Assembly: GCA_002099365.1 (NCBI GenBank)
Contig: MSED01000004.1
Coordinates: forward strand, 1,488,001 to 1,552,000
Length of the DNA stretch: 64,000 nt
Source: Phialophora verrucosa
Lineage: Eukaryota; Ascomycota; Eurotiomycetes; Chaetothyriales; Herpotrichiellaceae
Direction of reading: 5' to 3'
Positions 55,069-64,000 of this stretch are shown one piece after another (position 1 is the stretch's first letter; every line of letters starts with the position of its first letter). The notes below the pieces were generated by a model. It saw only the letters and a list, made by a program, of their open reading frames with translations, made no database searches and was not told the origin of the DNA. Both the position numbers and the translations under genes were made by a program.

Positions 55069-56256
55069 TCACGATTCCCATATCAGCACCGGTTTGACTA
55101 CTCTCCCTGCCTTCATATCCTCAACGGCCTTGTTAATGTCGCTGGCGCTGTACTGCTTCTGAAGCAGATCAACCGGGAAGTTGCCCTTTTGGTAGAGGCT
55201 TGCCAGGAAAGGGAGAAACTGTTCAACATCAGCAATCGACGATGCAAAAATTCTCGACGAGATCGCATTTACCCTTTTGGCGATACTGTCGCCTGCGTGA
55301 GAGCCTCTGTATGTCTTGCAGCCGTTGATGAAAGGAAACACCTCGATAGACATTCTCGATGTTGCTGGTGGTGCTCCTATGGTGACTGCCGTGCCGCAGG
55401 GACCCAAAACCACAATCATGTCGTTTATCACCTGAAGCGAACCCGTGCAATCGATGGCTGCGTCAGCGCCCGAGCCGTCACATATTTCGCTAATTCGCGA
55501 GAGGTAGTCTGCATCGCTTGCATTGATCGTGTGAGTGGCGCCTAGCGTTCGTGCCAAAGCAAGCCGGTCGTTCTTGGTGTCCACAGCTATTATGGCATTC
55601 AAAACGCCCGCGTTGGTAGATGAGAGATATTTCGCTGCCATTACAGCGGCGCTTCCCACGCCGCCGATGCCGAAGATGACCAGCGACCTCACACGCTTCT
55701 CGACCGGCTGGACAATGTTGAAGACGGCCCCTGCGCCTGTTTGGATCCCGCAGCCCAGGGGTGCCAGAACCTCAAGTGGCAACGACTTGTCCACTGGGAC
55801 GCAGCAAGCCTCTTGAACCAATGCTGGATTCGCAAATGAGGACTGTCCGAAGAAGCAGCCATGGGTTTCCCTTTCGGCCCACGATATGGGACAGGAACCG
55901 TCAGGCCTGGTGCAGCCAAAATTGCGGCTCAGCATCTGCTCACAGGCGAAGGGCTTCTCCTGTTGACAGGTGCGACAGTCTCCACAGAACGAATAAGACA
56001 AAAGAACATGGTCGCCGACTTTGACAGTTGTGACCTCTCTCCCAATCTGCTCAACTATGCCGCCTCCTTCATGCCCTAGTACTAGGGGGAAAGACGCGGG
56101 TATTCTGCCCTCTTGGATTGAAATGTCCGTGTGGCATATTCCCGTGGCTTTCAGACGGACTAGGACTTCTCTAGGCTGAAGAGGCTTCAGCTCCATGGTG
56201 CTGTATACGAAATCTCTTCCGGCGGCCTCCAACACGAGACCTTGTGACTTGGCCAT
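55069..56256 (-). CDS. Zinc-dependent alcohol dehydrogenase, aryl-alcohol type
   Basis: Single exon, 395 residues. Catalytic-zinc ligands Cys41 (GICHTD) and His62 (VLGHEGGG), and a structural-zinc lobe with Cys91, Cys94, Cys97 and Cys105 (FCGDCRTCQQEKPFAC) are all present. The NAD-binding Rossmann motif is IFGIGGVGSAAVMAAKYL. The closest general group is the aryl/benzyl-alcohol and class III-like branch of the MDR family: NAD-dependent oxidation of aromatic or long-chain alcohols to aldehydes, in cytosol. There is no N-terminal targeting signal. It lies between the C2H2 regulator and the P450 on the same strand; together they could form a hydroxylation-oxidation route for an aromatic or terpenoid compound (inference). 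Confidence 0.93.
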   Translation of the reverse strand: MAKSQGLVLEAAGRDFVYSTMELKPLQPREVLVRLKATGICHTDISIQEGRIPASFPLVLGHEGGGIVEQIGREVTTVKVGDHVLLSYSFCGDCRTCQQEKPFACEQMLSRNFGCTRPDGSCPISWAERETHGCFFGQSSFANPALVQEACCVPVDKSLPLEVLAPLGCGIQTGAGAVFNIVQPVEKRVRSLVIFGIGGVGSAAVMAAKYLSSTNAGVLNAIIAVDTKNDRLALARTLGATHTINASDADYLSRISEICDGSGADAAIDCTGSLQVINDMIVVLGPCGTAVTIGAPPATSRMSIEVFPFINGCKTYRGSHAGDSIAKRVNAISSRIFASSIADVEQFLPFLASLYQKGNFPVDLLQKQYSASDINKAVEDMKAGRVVKPVLIWES

Positions 56257-56856
56257 GCTGGTTTCCCTGATCTCGCAACGCCTGGAACAGAACGAAACCG
56301 GTTCGTGGGAGGAGTGGAAGTCTTTTATCGGACACTGGCTTGCAAGGGGCTGACCTTACCCAGCTCTTTCGCAGACTGGCACTATAGTTCCTCAAAAGTC
56401 ATCCCACCAGCACCCCCCCACGGTTCTTCCACATGCCGAAAGTTAAAGAAATATGACGCCAAACAGCATCGGACCGAGATACGGGAGGTAAACGCGGTAG
56501 TGGGCGCTTCCTGGACCGGGCAGACTTGGAAATGGCTGGCTGATGATTGACCGAGATCTGATCACCTTCCGGAGGACCTCATTCCTATGAAATCGTTCTG
56601 TTGAACGATTCTGCTGCTTTCTTGGCCAGGGCACGTATGATATCGACTTATCTTTCCCTTTTTGTTACACAGGGTGACTATTGTTTCGCTTAAAACAGGT
56701 CTACACTAAGCTGATGGGTCAAATGCTTAATATAACGACATCTCCATCCAGAGTTTCATTGGCTTCTTACACTTTGGACCATAACCACGTCGAAACCAAA
56801 ACCATATCAATTTACAATTCCCCGTCAACCGGATGCTAACGCCCGGCTAGTCGGCA
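56257..56856. other. Intergenic spacer
   Basis: Upstream region of the dehydrogenase gene and 3' region of the P450 gene; no element recognised. Confidence 0.4.
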
Positions 56857-58710
56857 TCAGCATTCAGGCCGTCTTAACCACTGTTTGGTCTCAGGACTCA
56901 GACATTGCTTCTCAGCATCGTGCCATTCTTTCCTGACCAGGTCGGCCCTGGCTGGCGACCGGGGCGTGATCTCCGCCTGAAATTCCTCAGGCATGCACAC
57001 AAACCCCTGTGTGAGCTTTTCCTGATCAGGCAGGATTTGTCTCCCTGCCGAATCCACTGCTGGCTTGATGTCGAATGCCCACAGGATGCGAGACATGCCG
57101 AGGAACAAACTGCGCTCCGCGACGTGCATGCCCGGACAGATCCGTCGGCCCGCGCCAAATGTGAACACATCCCGCTTGGTGCCGTCCGGGTTGGCGGCCG
57201 AATCGTAGAGACTCTGCGTGTCGTGGATGTACCGCTCGGGTTGGAAGCGGCGGGGCTCAGGATGTCGTCGAGGGTCCATGTGGATTGCCCAGACGTTGTT
57301 GAGCACTCCTGCACCCTTGGGGATCACATAGCCCATGTACTCGTCGTCCTTGTTCACGGCGTGCGGGACTGCGCCGAGGATCGTGGTCGGCATCCAGCGG
57401 AGTGTTTCTTTGATGCAGGCCCGCACGTACTGCAGACGGGGCTCGTCGTCTAGCGTCAGCGGCCTATCTCCGACTACCTTGTCGATCTCAAGCTGTGCCC
57501 TGGCCTGTACCTCCGGATAGAGCAGCATCGCTTGCACGAACGCGTACAGTGTGCTCGAAGTGGTGTCTGAGCCGGCTTCGAGGAGCGTCCCGGAGATATA
57601 GGCCGCTTGGTCGTCGCCGAAGCCCTCGACCCGTTGTGTCTGCGCCATGCCCTCGCAGAAACACGGCTGCGCCTTGCCCTTCTCGACCGTCTTCTTCGCT
57701 TCCAACCAATGCTTGAGGTACAGCTGCTTCTCGCGGCTATGCAGCGTCTTCGCCTTCTTCTGTGTCGGGAGCAAGAAGTCGGGCAGTTTCCGCAAGACTG
57801 GATAATAGTCGATCAACGCGGCGGTGCCCGTCTGGTTGATCTCGGCAAACTCGGCGAACCCGTCGAAGAGCTGCTTCATGTTTTCGTCCTCGTACGTCGG
57901 CGTCCGCCACCCGAAGACCATCGTCGTGGTCAGCGCGTTGGAGTACCGGCGAATATGCTTCAGGAAGTCCTGCGGCTGCTCGAGCAGTTGGAACAACATC
58001 TGCTTGTTCTCCAACATCTGGTAGGGGACGTATTCCTTCGACGTTGTGATGTTGAGGAGCGAATGGACCATTTTGCGGAACTGGGTTCAAATGTCAGCGT
58101 ACTCTGTAATGCACTGTCGGCATAGTACGGGGTAGTAGATGGCATAGCTCTACTCACCAGCCTCCATGTGGGACCATATCTCTGCGGACAGATCATTGTC
58201 AGTAAAGGTGCGATGCGACAATCCCCATCTGAGATGTTTAATCATTGTTCCACTCACCATCATCAACATCCTCAAATCACCACTACACAGCGTCTGCCCG
58301 ATATACATGTCCATCCTGTCGGAATAGATCCCACTTCTCCGATCAAGCAGCTCCTTGACAGCCTCGTCGCTCGAGAGCACGATCAACACCTTCGTCCCCA
58401 GCATCAGGCTGTATATGGGACCGTACTCGCGTGCCCATTTCTCGAATTGGAGATGAGCATCCCTCGCGGGCATCTATTCGGGAGGACGGCGGCACAGGAT
58501 CAGTCACCCGGCGGTAAGGAAGCAACCCGTCAAGGGACGGAGAACGCTATACACGTACGTATTACGTACCAAGTGAAGATTTCCCAATATAGGCAATGTT
58601 GGTGGTCCCGGTGGATATCCCTTTGGCCGTCGGCCTACGAACAGCAGGCGTATGAACGCGGCGAATGCGCCTAGGAGGAGAGCGGCGAGAGGGATGTACG
58701 ATTGTGCCAT
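56857..58710 (-). CDS. Cytochrome P450 monooxygenase
   Basis: Exons 58570-58710, 58258-58473, 58158-58181 (24 nt) and 56857-58080 give 534 residues, phase 0 throughout. An N-terminal membrane anchor (IPLAALLLGAFAAFIRLLFV) and proline-rich hinge PPGPPTLPILGN precede the catalytic domain. The I-helix AGSDTT is at 296-301, ExxR (ETLR) at 352-355, FQPERY, and the haem loop FGAGRRICPG at 435-444 with ligand Cys442. The micro-exon encodes RYGPTWRL, a C-helix block (W..R) that contacts a haem propionate. Sequence style resembles the O-methylsterigmatocystin oxidoreductase-like annotation group common in ascomycetes. It is an ER-bound enzyme needing a reductase partner encoded elsewhere. Substrate unknown. 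Confidence 0.96.
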
Positions 58711-59926
58711 TGTTGTTGATGTTGCGGGCGTGGATTGAAAAATCAAGAATCAAAAGATGGCTGGGATGAAATTTATCGATTGGGATGAGGGACGGAGATC
58801 TCAGTTGTGCTCGCCCGGCTCTGGGTATGTATATACATCAACTGTACAAGTACGCCCACCCATGACAGTGTCGAGCCTCTAGTCTCTCGTGCTAGGCTCT
58901 GATTGGTGACGCCTGCATGGCCGACCTTTCCGGGTCCTCGTGCTCGATCTACCCCTTAAAGTGCGGGGGTGGGATGAGCCTTGAGCTGCACCCAAACTCA
59001 ATGCGGGGGTGGATGTACCGTCCAAGCGGAGGTGGGGGGCGGAGGCGGGATGAAAGACATAGGAAGTAACCAGCCTGGCTGTATGTGGGAATGAGCGATC
59101 GGATAACGCACAGCAACTATGAATTAGTTATATCCTTGCTCTGCCGGGAGGGCGCAGAATGCCGTTCATCCATGCCGGCGCATCGTGGAACGTCCATCAA
59201 GTTCCATGGCGATGAACACAGTGAACAGGCCGGGTATAGGGAACATCCACTGATATGATACGTGCCACCGGCGATGGCCATCCATCAGTTAATTACACCA
59301 GCTCGCTTCTCAACACATGAGGGGAACTTACATGGATGCGAGCGATGCCATAAAGATCAGCATCACAAAGATCAGAATGACAAAGATGGTGGTAAACTCA
59401 GCAGAAGAGCACTTGCTGCTTGTTCTTCCGTCTTCCTCCATGAGGGAGTAATCGCAATTAACCCGGGATGGAGCGGACCTTGTGAAGCCTGGGGAGGGAT
59501 GGAATTCCGGTTAAGCATCGCCGTGAATGACGAGCTCACCTACAAACTAGTCCGCCTGGGAAGATCGAGGTGCTGGCAAATGGCAAGAAGAAATAGACAT
59601 ACTACCGCGGCTTCCACAACTACTCTGGACTTGCTCGCACGGTCTGGCTGTACAGCGTTCCAAGTCCGCATGTTGGAGATATCACCATCGAGGCAGATGT
59701 GCCACTGGAATGTGGGGGTCGCCGATTGCGAGGCCCTCGTGCATGGTGCATACGATGGAGTCCAGCTGCGGCAGCTAGAGTCGTTCGAGGAAGTGCGACA
59801 CGTCCTGGTCCAAGTCGTCCTTACAGGGTAGGGAAAGGTGAAAGCACGGGACAAGCGCAAAGGAGTCTGCTAACGTGGAACGAATATTCGTCGAGCTAAT
59901 ATCTTGCCCATTCTCATGTGTGTTGT
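58711..59926. other. P450 upstream region and spacer
   Basis: About 1.2 kb. Near 58962-59013 two copies of TGCGGGGGTGG lie 40 nt apart, each holding a GCGGGG site compatible with a CreA/Mig1-type consensus (SYGGRG). A plus-strand frame at 59262-59831 (189 codons) starts with ATG but shows no domain and its opposite strand is equally open; it was not called. No other element recognised. Confidence 0.45.
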
Positions 59927-60966
59927 TCACAGAATTCTGGCTTTTAGGAAATCCAGTAGAATCTGATGGAACTTTTCAGGTTCGTCGGCGTGTGGGCTGT
60001 GCGCCGACTTCTCGAAAATCTCCAGCCTTGCGCCGGTGATACCGGCGGCAATCTCTTCGGCAAAGCTCGGTGGCGCGACATGGTCGTGACGGCCGACGGC
60101 GACTAGTGTGGGAGCCTGTGCGCTGTGTCAGACAAGGAAAAGGGGAGAAGAGCAGGTGCTCACTTTGATCAAGTTCAGTCGCAGGCGAACGTCGTACCGC
60201 GGCATGTTCTGAGAGAATGCCCAATTGTGGGTGACGGAGCGAAACTGCGACCGTGGTCCCCAGAACTCGGCCGACGTCGAAGACGACTGATGTTCACCTG
60301 CGCTGCTAGTTGGAGCGGTCTTCTCTGAGCTTTCCTCTGGAGGAGCGTCCATGGCGAGCATCTCCCCGATGGCCTCCTTGCAGTCTTGGTCGCTGAGGGT
60401 GGTGCCCGACCAAAATCGGACCTGGCGCGCCCTGTCCACTTTGACCGTTTGCGACGTCAGGACGTAGGACAAGGCTGTCATCGCCCCCAACGGCCCTGAT
60501 GCCCAAGTGTTGATCAAGACCAGCCCACGCAGCCGGTCAGGGTAGTTGACCGCGTAGTTGAGGGCCACGAAACCTCCGTATGAGTGACCGATGAGCACAA
60601 AGGTCTCTGCCCCCGCCCACTCCCTGTAGGGTCCAGTCAGTCATTCTTCTTGCCATCTCCAGGTCCGTGCATGCATGTGCAGCACCTCAGGTAATCAATA
60701 TCTTTCCCCCATCGTTCAAGAGAGTAAGGCGGTGTCATATCGGAGACGCCACTGCCGCGGGCATCGTACACCAACACTCGGAAAAAGGAAGAGAGGTGAG
60801 CAAAGCGGGCCTCGGGTTCGGCATGAGTGTATATGCCCGGTGCCCCGTGAAGGGCGATGAGCAACGGCTTCGACTTGTCGGTCGAGGACTCGTTCCCTCC
60901 CAGGAGTTTGACGTGCAACTTGGCGCCGTCGTCCACCTGAACCATCGATGCCTTTGCTTCCGCCAT
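59927..60966 (-). CDS. Alpha/beta hydrolase, proline-iminopeptidase-like
   Basis: Exons 60686-60966, 60164-60623 and 59927-60115 (introns 62 and 48 nt) give 309 residues. The oxyanion block LIALHGAPGIYTHAE is at about 35-49, the nucleophile elbow GHSYGG holds Ser108, Asp258 is in VGRHDHVAPP, and His286 is in EKSAHSPH, so the triad is complete. FRVLVYDARGSGVSD fits the S33 prolyl-iminopeptidase family, as does the cap domain between strands. No signal peptide is present, so cytosolic action is likely; substrates range from N-terminal proline peptides to small esters and epoxides. Located next to the P450 on the same strand. Confidence 0.93.
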
Positions 60967-61873
60967 GGGCTTTCTTTTAATATACTGAAGTTGCCTCGAG
61001 ATGGCTCCGAGAGAGAATCTCGACTTCCTCGTGTTGCACGGGATGGCAGTGATGGATTGGCGGTTGTTCTACCTAGAACAAGCGGTTTTTTTTTGCACCA
61101 GGTTCACTCAATGGAATGGCGAAAATTAGATTTTTTTTTCCTGTTCGAAGTCGCACAGAACGTCGGCTTTTGCATCAGGAAGAGTGACAAGCCAAGAGAT
61201 AAGGAGTTCTCCCAGGATATCCGATATCCAGGCGAATGGCCAGGCAGTGTTCCGAGGCAACTCAGAGCGTCGATCGGCATGAAAGGCATCTGGAGACATA
61301 CCAGGTGACAATAGGTTGCTCCGCGATGCGTAGGCCATCGAGCTTCCGTAGGGCATGTTTGTGCCCGCAATGCTGAGGTCGTACCGCCTGCAGTCGTTAC
61401 CTGAAAGGGGTCTGGATACCGGTGGTGTAGGAGACAGCAGCAAGGGTTGATCGAGGCGGGGTACCCACGGGGAAATGGCAAAAGTCCGAGAAACCGGCGT
61501 TCAAGTTGGTTCACTGCTGGACGCCTCGCCCGACAATCGGCAACGCCAAGGATCACCGGTCGTAGTCTCGGGCCTTGAAGTGAAATGAGGGCTCCTGGAA
61601 ATGCCCAGAACACAATGGCTGCGAGGCCACGATGCCTAGACTTCCTGGTCTAGTGCACTTCTAAGAGTCTCACTTTTACTGCCACGGAAATCGGGAGGTA
61701 CTATGTGAACAAGAATTATTCTTAACTTAAGCCGCGCAAATACTGCCGGATTCTGGGCTTTTGGTATGTAAACGACCAAAGCCTCTGTGGCCCGACTACA
61801 GTGATGATTATGCATCATTGGATGACTGTGGAGCTCAAATTCTCGGATCCGATGTCGACTTTTGATACACGAC
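60967..61873. other. Intergenic spacer
   Basis: Upstream region of the hydrolase gene and 3' region of the next regulator. Contains two T-runs (61085, 61131). A minus-strand frame at 61104-61613 lacks motifs and was not called. Confidence 0.4.
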
Positions 61874-64000
61874 CTAGTCAGCATCTGCCTCCGCAAAGTG
61901 AGATATGGTGCTGAGATCCATCCCGTCCCTCAAGGGGGCCCAGTCCCAGTCTTGAACATCGTTGAAAACATCAAGGTCGAGCATTGGGCCGCCCTGAAAT
62001 GTCGATACATTGCGCGCTAGAGGCGTTGCCGAACCTTGCAGATGCTGAGAAAATGGCACCGATATTGACCGCGATGTCCAATCTGGGCTGCCTTCGTGGT
62101 GCTGCTGCTGGTTAGCCGCGAAGGCCTCGCCTCCTCCTCCTCCTCCTCCTTCTTCGTCATCGTCATCGTCTGCTGTGTAAAGATTCGGTTTCCTATGGCC
62201 AAAGGTTGCCCTCCAGTGCCAGTTACTGTCGGACATGATGCCCGAAAACTAGTCACGAGACAATCAGATATGATTCTGAGCGTTCCGCGCTCACTCGGGC
62301 CCCTTACGAGTCGACTTCTCAGACGCATCCGGTCTCCTATCAGAGCGCCGTCTTTCTTTCTGAATGTAGAAATATTGGCCCAGAGCTTGGTCAAGATGAG
62401 GACCGCCCGCGAATCCAAGTCATTGTTTTCCACCGAGGGCTTTCTCGTAAACTTGATGGCTTTGTAGAAGGCTCGCTCGCCGTGCTCGAGGTCGACATGA
62501 GTGCGAACTTCGCTAAATGTGATCCGGATGATGATGTGGGCGGCCAAGACCAACATTCGGTGCAGCCACCGGGTGGAATAGAGAGCAAAGTCATTAGCCG
62601 CGTCGAGGTCGTGAAGCATATCCAGCACGCTGCAGCACAAGGCGTACAGCTGGACCAGCCCGGTGGTTCGTGCGGTGACAGGGGTCGCAAAGAAGTGGAA
62701 TGCCCGGAGGCCCAGGCGTGTACACTTCTGCACAAGGACATCTTGCGCGGCATTGTTAGTCGCGTGGTGGACAGGGGAAGGCGAGTGCACAGGCTGACGT
62801 ACCAATCTCTCTGTTGTTGGCAGGGACCAAAGCCCGGGCTTGCGCATCAAACACGTCGATGAGCGAGTTCAGCGGTGGCCCACAATTTGGTTTGAAAAGC
62901 TCCACGCTCCGAGTGATTGCTTGTATCGCACAAGTCTGCACTTTGTAGAGCTTGTACTGGTAGAACAACGAAGGCGACAGAATATGCTCCAGCAGCGGAT
63001 CAGATTCAGCGTGCCCGATCTCGGCGATGGTCCAGCAAGGAAAGCCGTCGACCAAATTTGAGCTGTAGCATGTCAGTTCGATAGGCAAGCTCTCTGTCTC
63101 GAGCGGGACACCTCACTTTTGGACCGTTAGAACACAATGGATCCAGAGGCGATAGCGCCAGGCTACTTCGCTGTTGGACGTATTGATGTTCTGACGCTCG
63201 TAATCTTGCTGGTGACCAAAAATGTGGAGACCATTCTGCACGGCGAGTTGCATGGCCACCGCACCGAGTGTGTGGGAAGTACCCTGGCACATTGAATTGA
63301 CCGGAATCGGCCACAAGTACAGAATCAGGGCTGCTTGAATCGTGGTAATCGGGTTGGAGCACGAGAACAGTGTGCCCAACGCGATTTGTTGGATCTGAGA
63401 TACCACCCGCTGGAACAGAGTGGGATCGTTGGCATATCGACGTGCCCCGGTGGCAACGATGGACCAGAAGAGAAGGGGGGATCGCTCGTAATATTGCGCG
63501 GGTGGCATGTTGGGGTCTAGCAGCCCAGGGAGGAAGATTTCATAGTGTGTGAAGAAGCTGCTAAACTGTCAGGAGGAAGCTAAAAGGGAGGAAGATGGAG
63601 TGGAAGAAATCATACAGCGCAAAACAATGATGGATCTTGTGCCCGCCAATCTGACCAATTTCCAGCGCGGTCGGCGCCACCTGGAAACCATGCGACCCTA
63701 CCGGTTCGTCCGGTAGGATGTCGACAGTCGGTACAGAGCCGGGACCGCCGGCATGACTCGAGATTTCCGAAAACTGGACGTCATGACCGGTTGTTTGAGC
63801 GACCGATTTTTGTTGCAATCGGGTGACTGAAGGCGCAGGCCTCGCACATTGAGGGGAGGCTGACGTTGTCACAGGAGTCCCTGTCTGGCTTAAGGGTTGA
63901 TTGCTGTTGTTGCTTTTGTTCTGGTTGTTCAACTGCTCATAGAGACTGGCATTTTCTCGTACGAATTCCGCTTTTCTGTTTGGCCATGTCAGAGGTAATA
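61874..64000 (-). CDS. Fungal transcription factor, Zn2Cys6-type, 5' end cut
   Basis: Exons visible are 61874-62248, 62308-62741, 62803-63062, 63117-63557 and 63616-63975; the gene continues beyond the window on its 5' side (an acceptor-like CCAAACAG sits at 63976-63983). The first visible exon begins KAEFVRENASLYEQL, the coiled linker that normally follows a Zn2Cys6 binuclear cluster, then a Gln/Ser-rich linker. The fungal-TF middle region covers LFFTHYEIFLPGLLDP (exon-joined), ATGARRYANDPTLFQRV and DPLLEHILSPSLFYQYKLYK. The C-terminus after SGIMSDSNWHWRATF is acidic (DDDDDEE, DVFNDVQDWDW), typical of an activation domain. The DNA-binding domain is inferred, not seen. An alternative TAG/CAG acceptor pair exists at 63558-63563. 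Confidence 0.85.

Noticed and set aside
59262..59831. 189-codon plus-strand frame beginning with ATG
   Set aside because: No domain, repetitive low-value composition at the start, and the opposite strand is equally open over 59540-59860; no splice model gives a known protein on either strand.
61104..61613. 169-codon minus-strand frame
   Set aside because: Cys/Pro-rich with no motif, alternative frame also open, and located between two well-defined genes as untranslated sequence.

Overview
The window reads as nuclear DNA of a filamentous ascomycete (Pezizomycotina); the class cannot be fixed from sequence alone, though Dothideomycetes or a relative would fit. The evidence is many short GT-AG introns of about 48-60 nt with CTAAC/CTGAC-type branch sites, a HET-domain gene, an NB-ARC/TPR (NLR-type) gene, fungal-type transcription factors, a fungal TPP riboswitch on THI4, a fungal caleosin and a FacC/Yat2-type carnitine acetyltransferase. 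No transposon, rRNA, tRNA or CRISPR array was recognised. All gene models below were spliced by hand from reading frame and splice-site signals; there is no transcript support.

Layout. 0-4.1 kb: two chromatin genes, the 3' part of a CHZ1-like H2A.Z chaperone and a SUZ12-like Polycomb subunit. 4.1-7.1 kb: no gene seen. 7.1-23.2 kb is an accessory-looking block: an orphan protein with a C-terminal membrane anchor, a CmcJ/AsaB-like oxygenase, a 74-residue small protein, an NB-ARC-TPR protein, a Cys/Gln-rich orphan, a decayed TPR fragment, and a 1148-residue HET protein with a membrane-spanning tail. 24.4-32.6 kb: a KDM4-type JmjC demethylase and a carnitine acetyltransferase. 34.2-46.5 kb is mostly metabolic or housekeeping: a secreted CAP protein, a caleosin, a ribokinase, a peroxisomal enoyl-CoA hydratase-like protein (C-terminal SKL), an Mpv17-family protein and a small disordered protein. 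46.8-51.9 kb: an MFS transporter, a glycine-zipper protein, and THI4 with a TPP riboswitch in its leader. 52.5-64 kb: five consecutive minus-strand genes (C2H2 regulator, Zn-alcohol dehydrogenase, P450, alpha/beta hydrolase, fungal-type regulator running off the end), which look like a small catabolic or secondary-metabolism cluster.

How the genes connect. Carnitine acetyltransferase, the SKL-tagged hydratase, caleosin and Mpv17 all touch lipid, peroxisome or acetyl-CoA metabolism but are scattered, so co-regulation is only a guess. The NB-ARC-TPR gene, HET gene and TPR relic lie within 10 kb and suggest a self/non-self recognition (heterokaryon incompatibility) neighbourhood. CHZ1, SUZ12 and KDM4 are three chromatin regulators within 30 kb. 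The best-defined regulatory element is the TPP riboswitch upstream of THI4.
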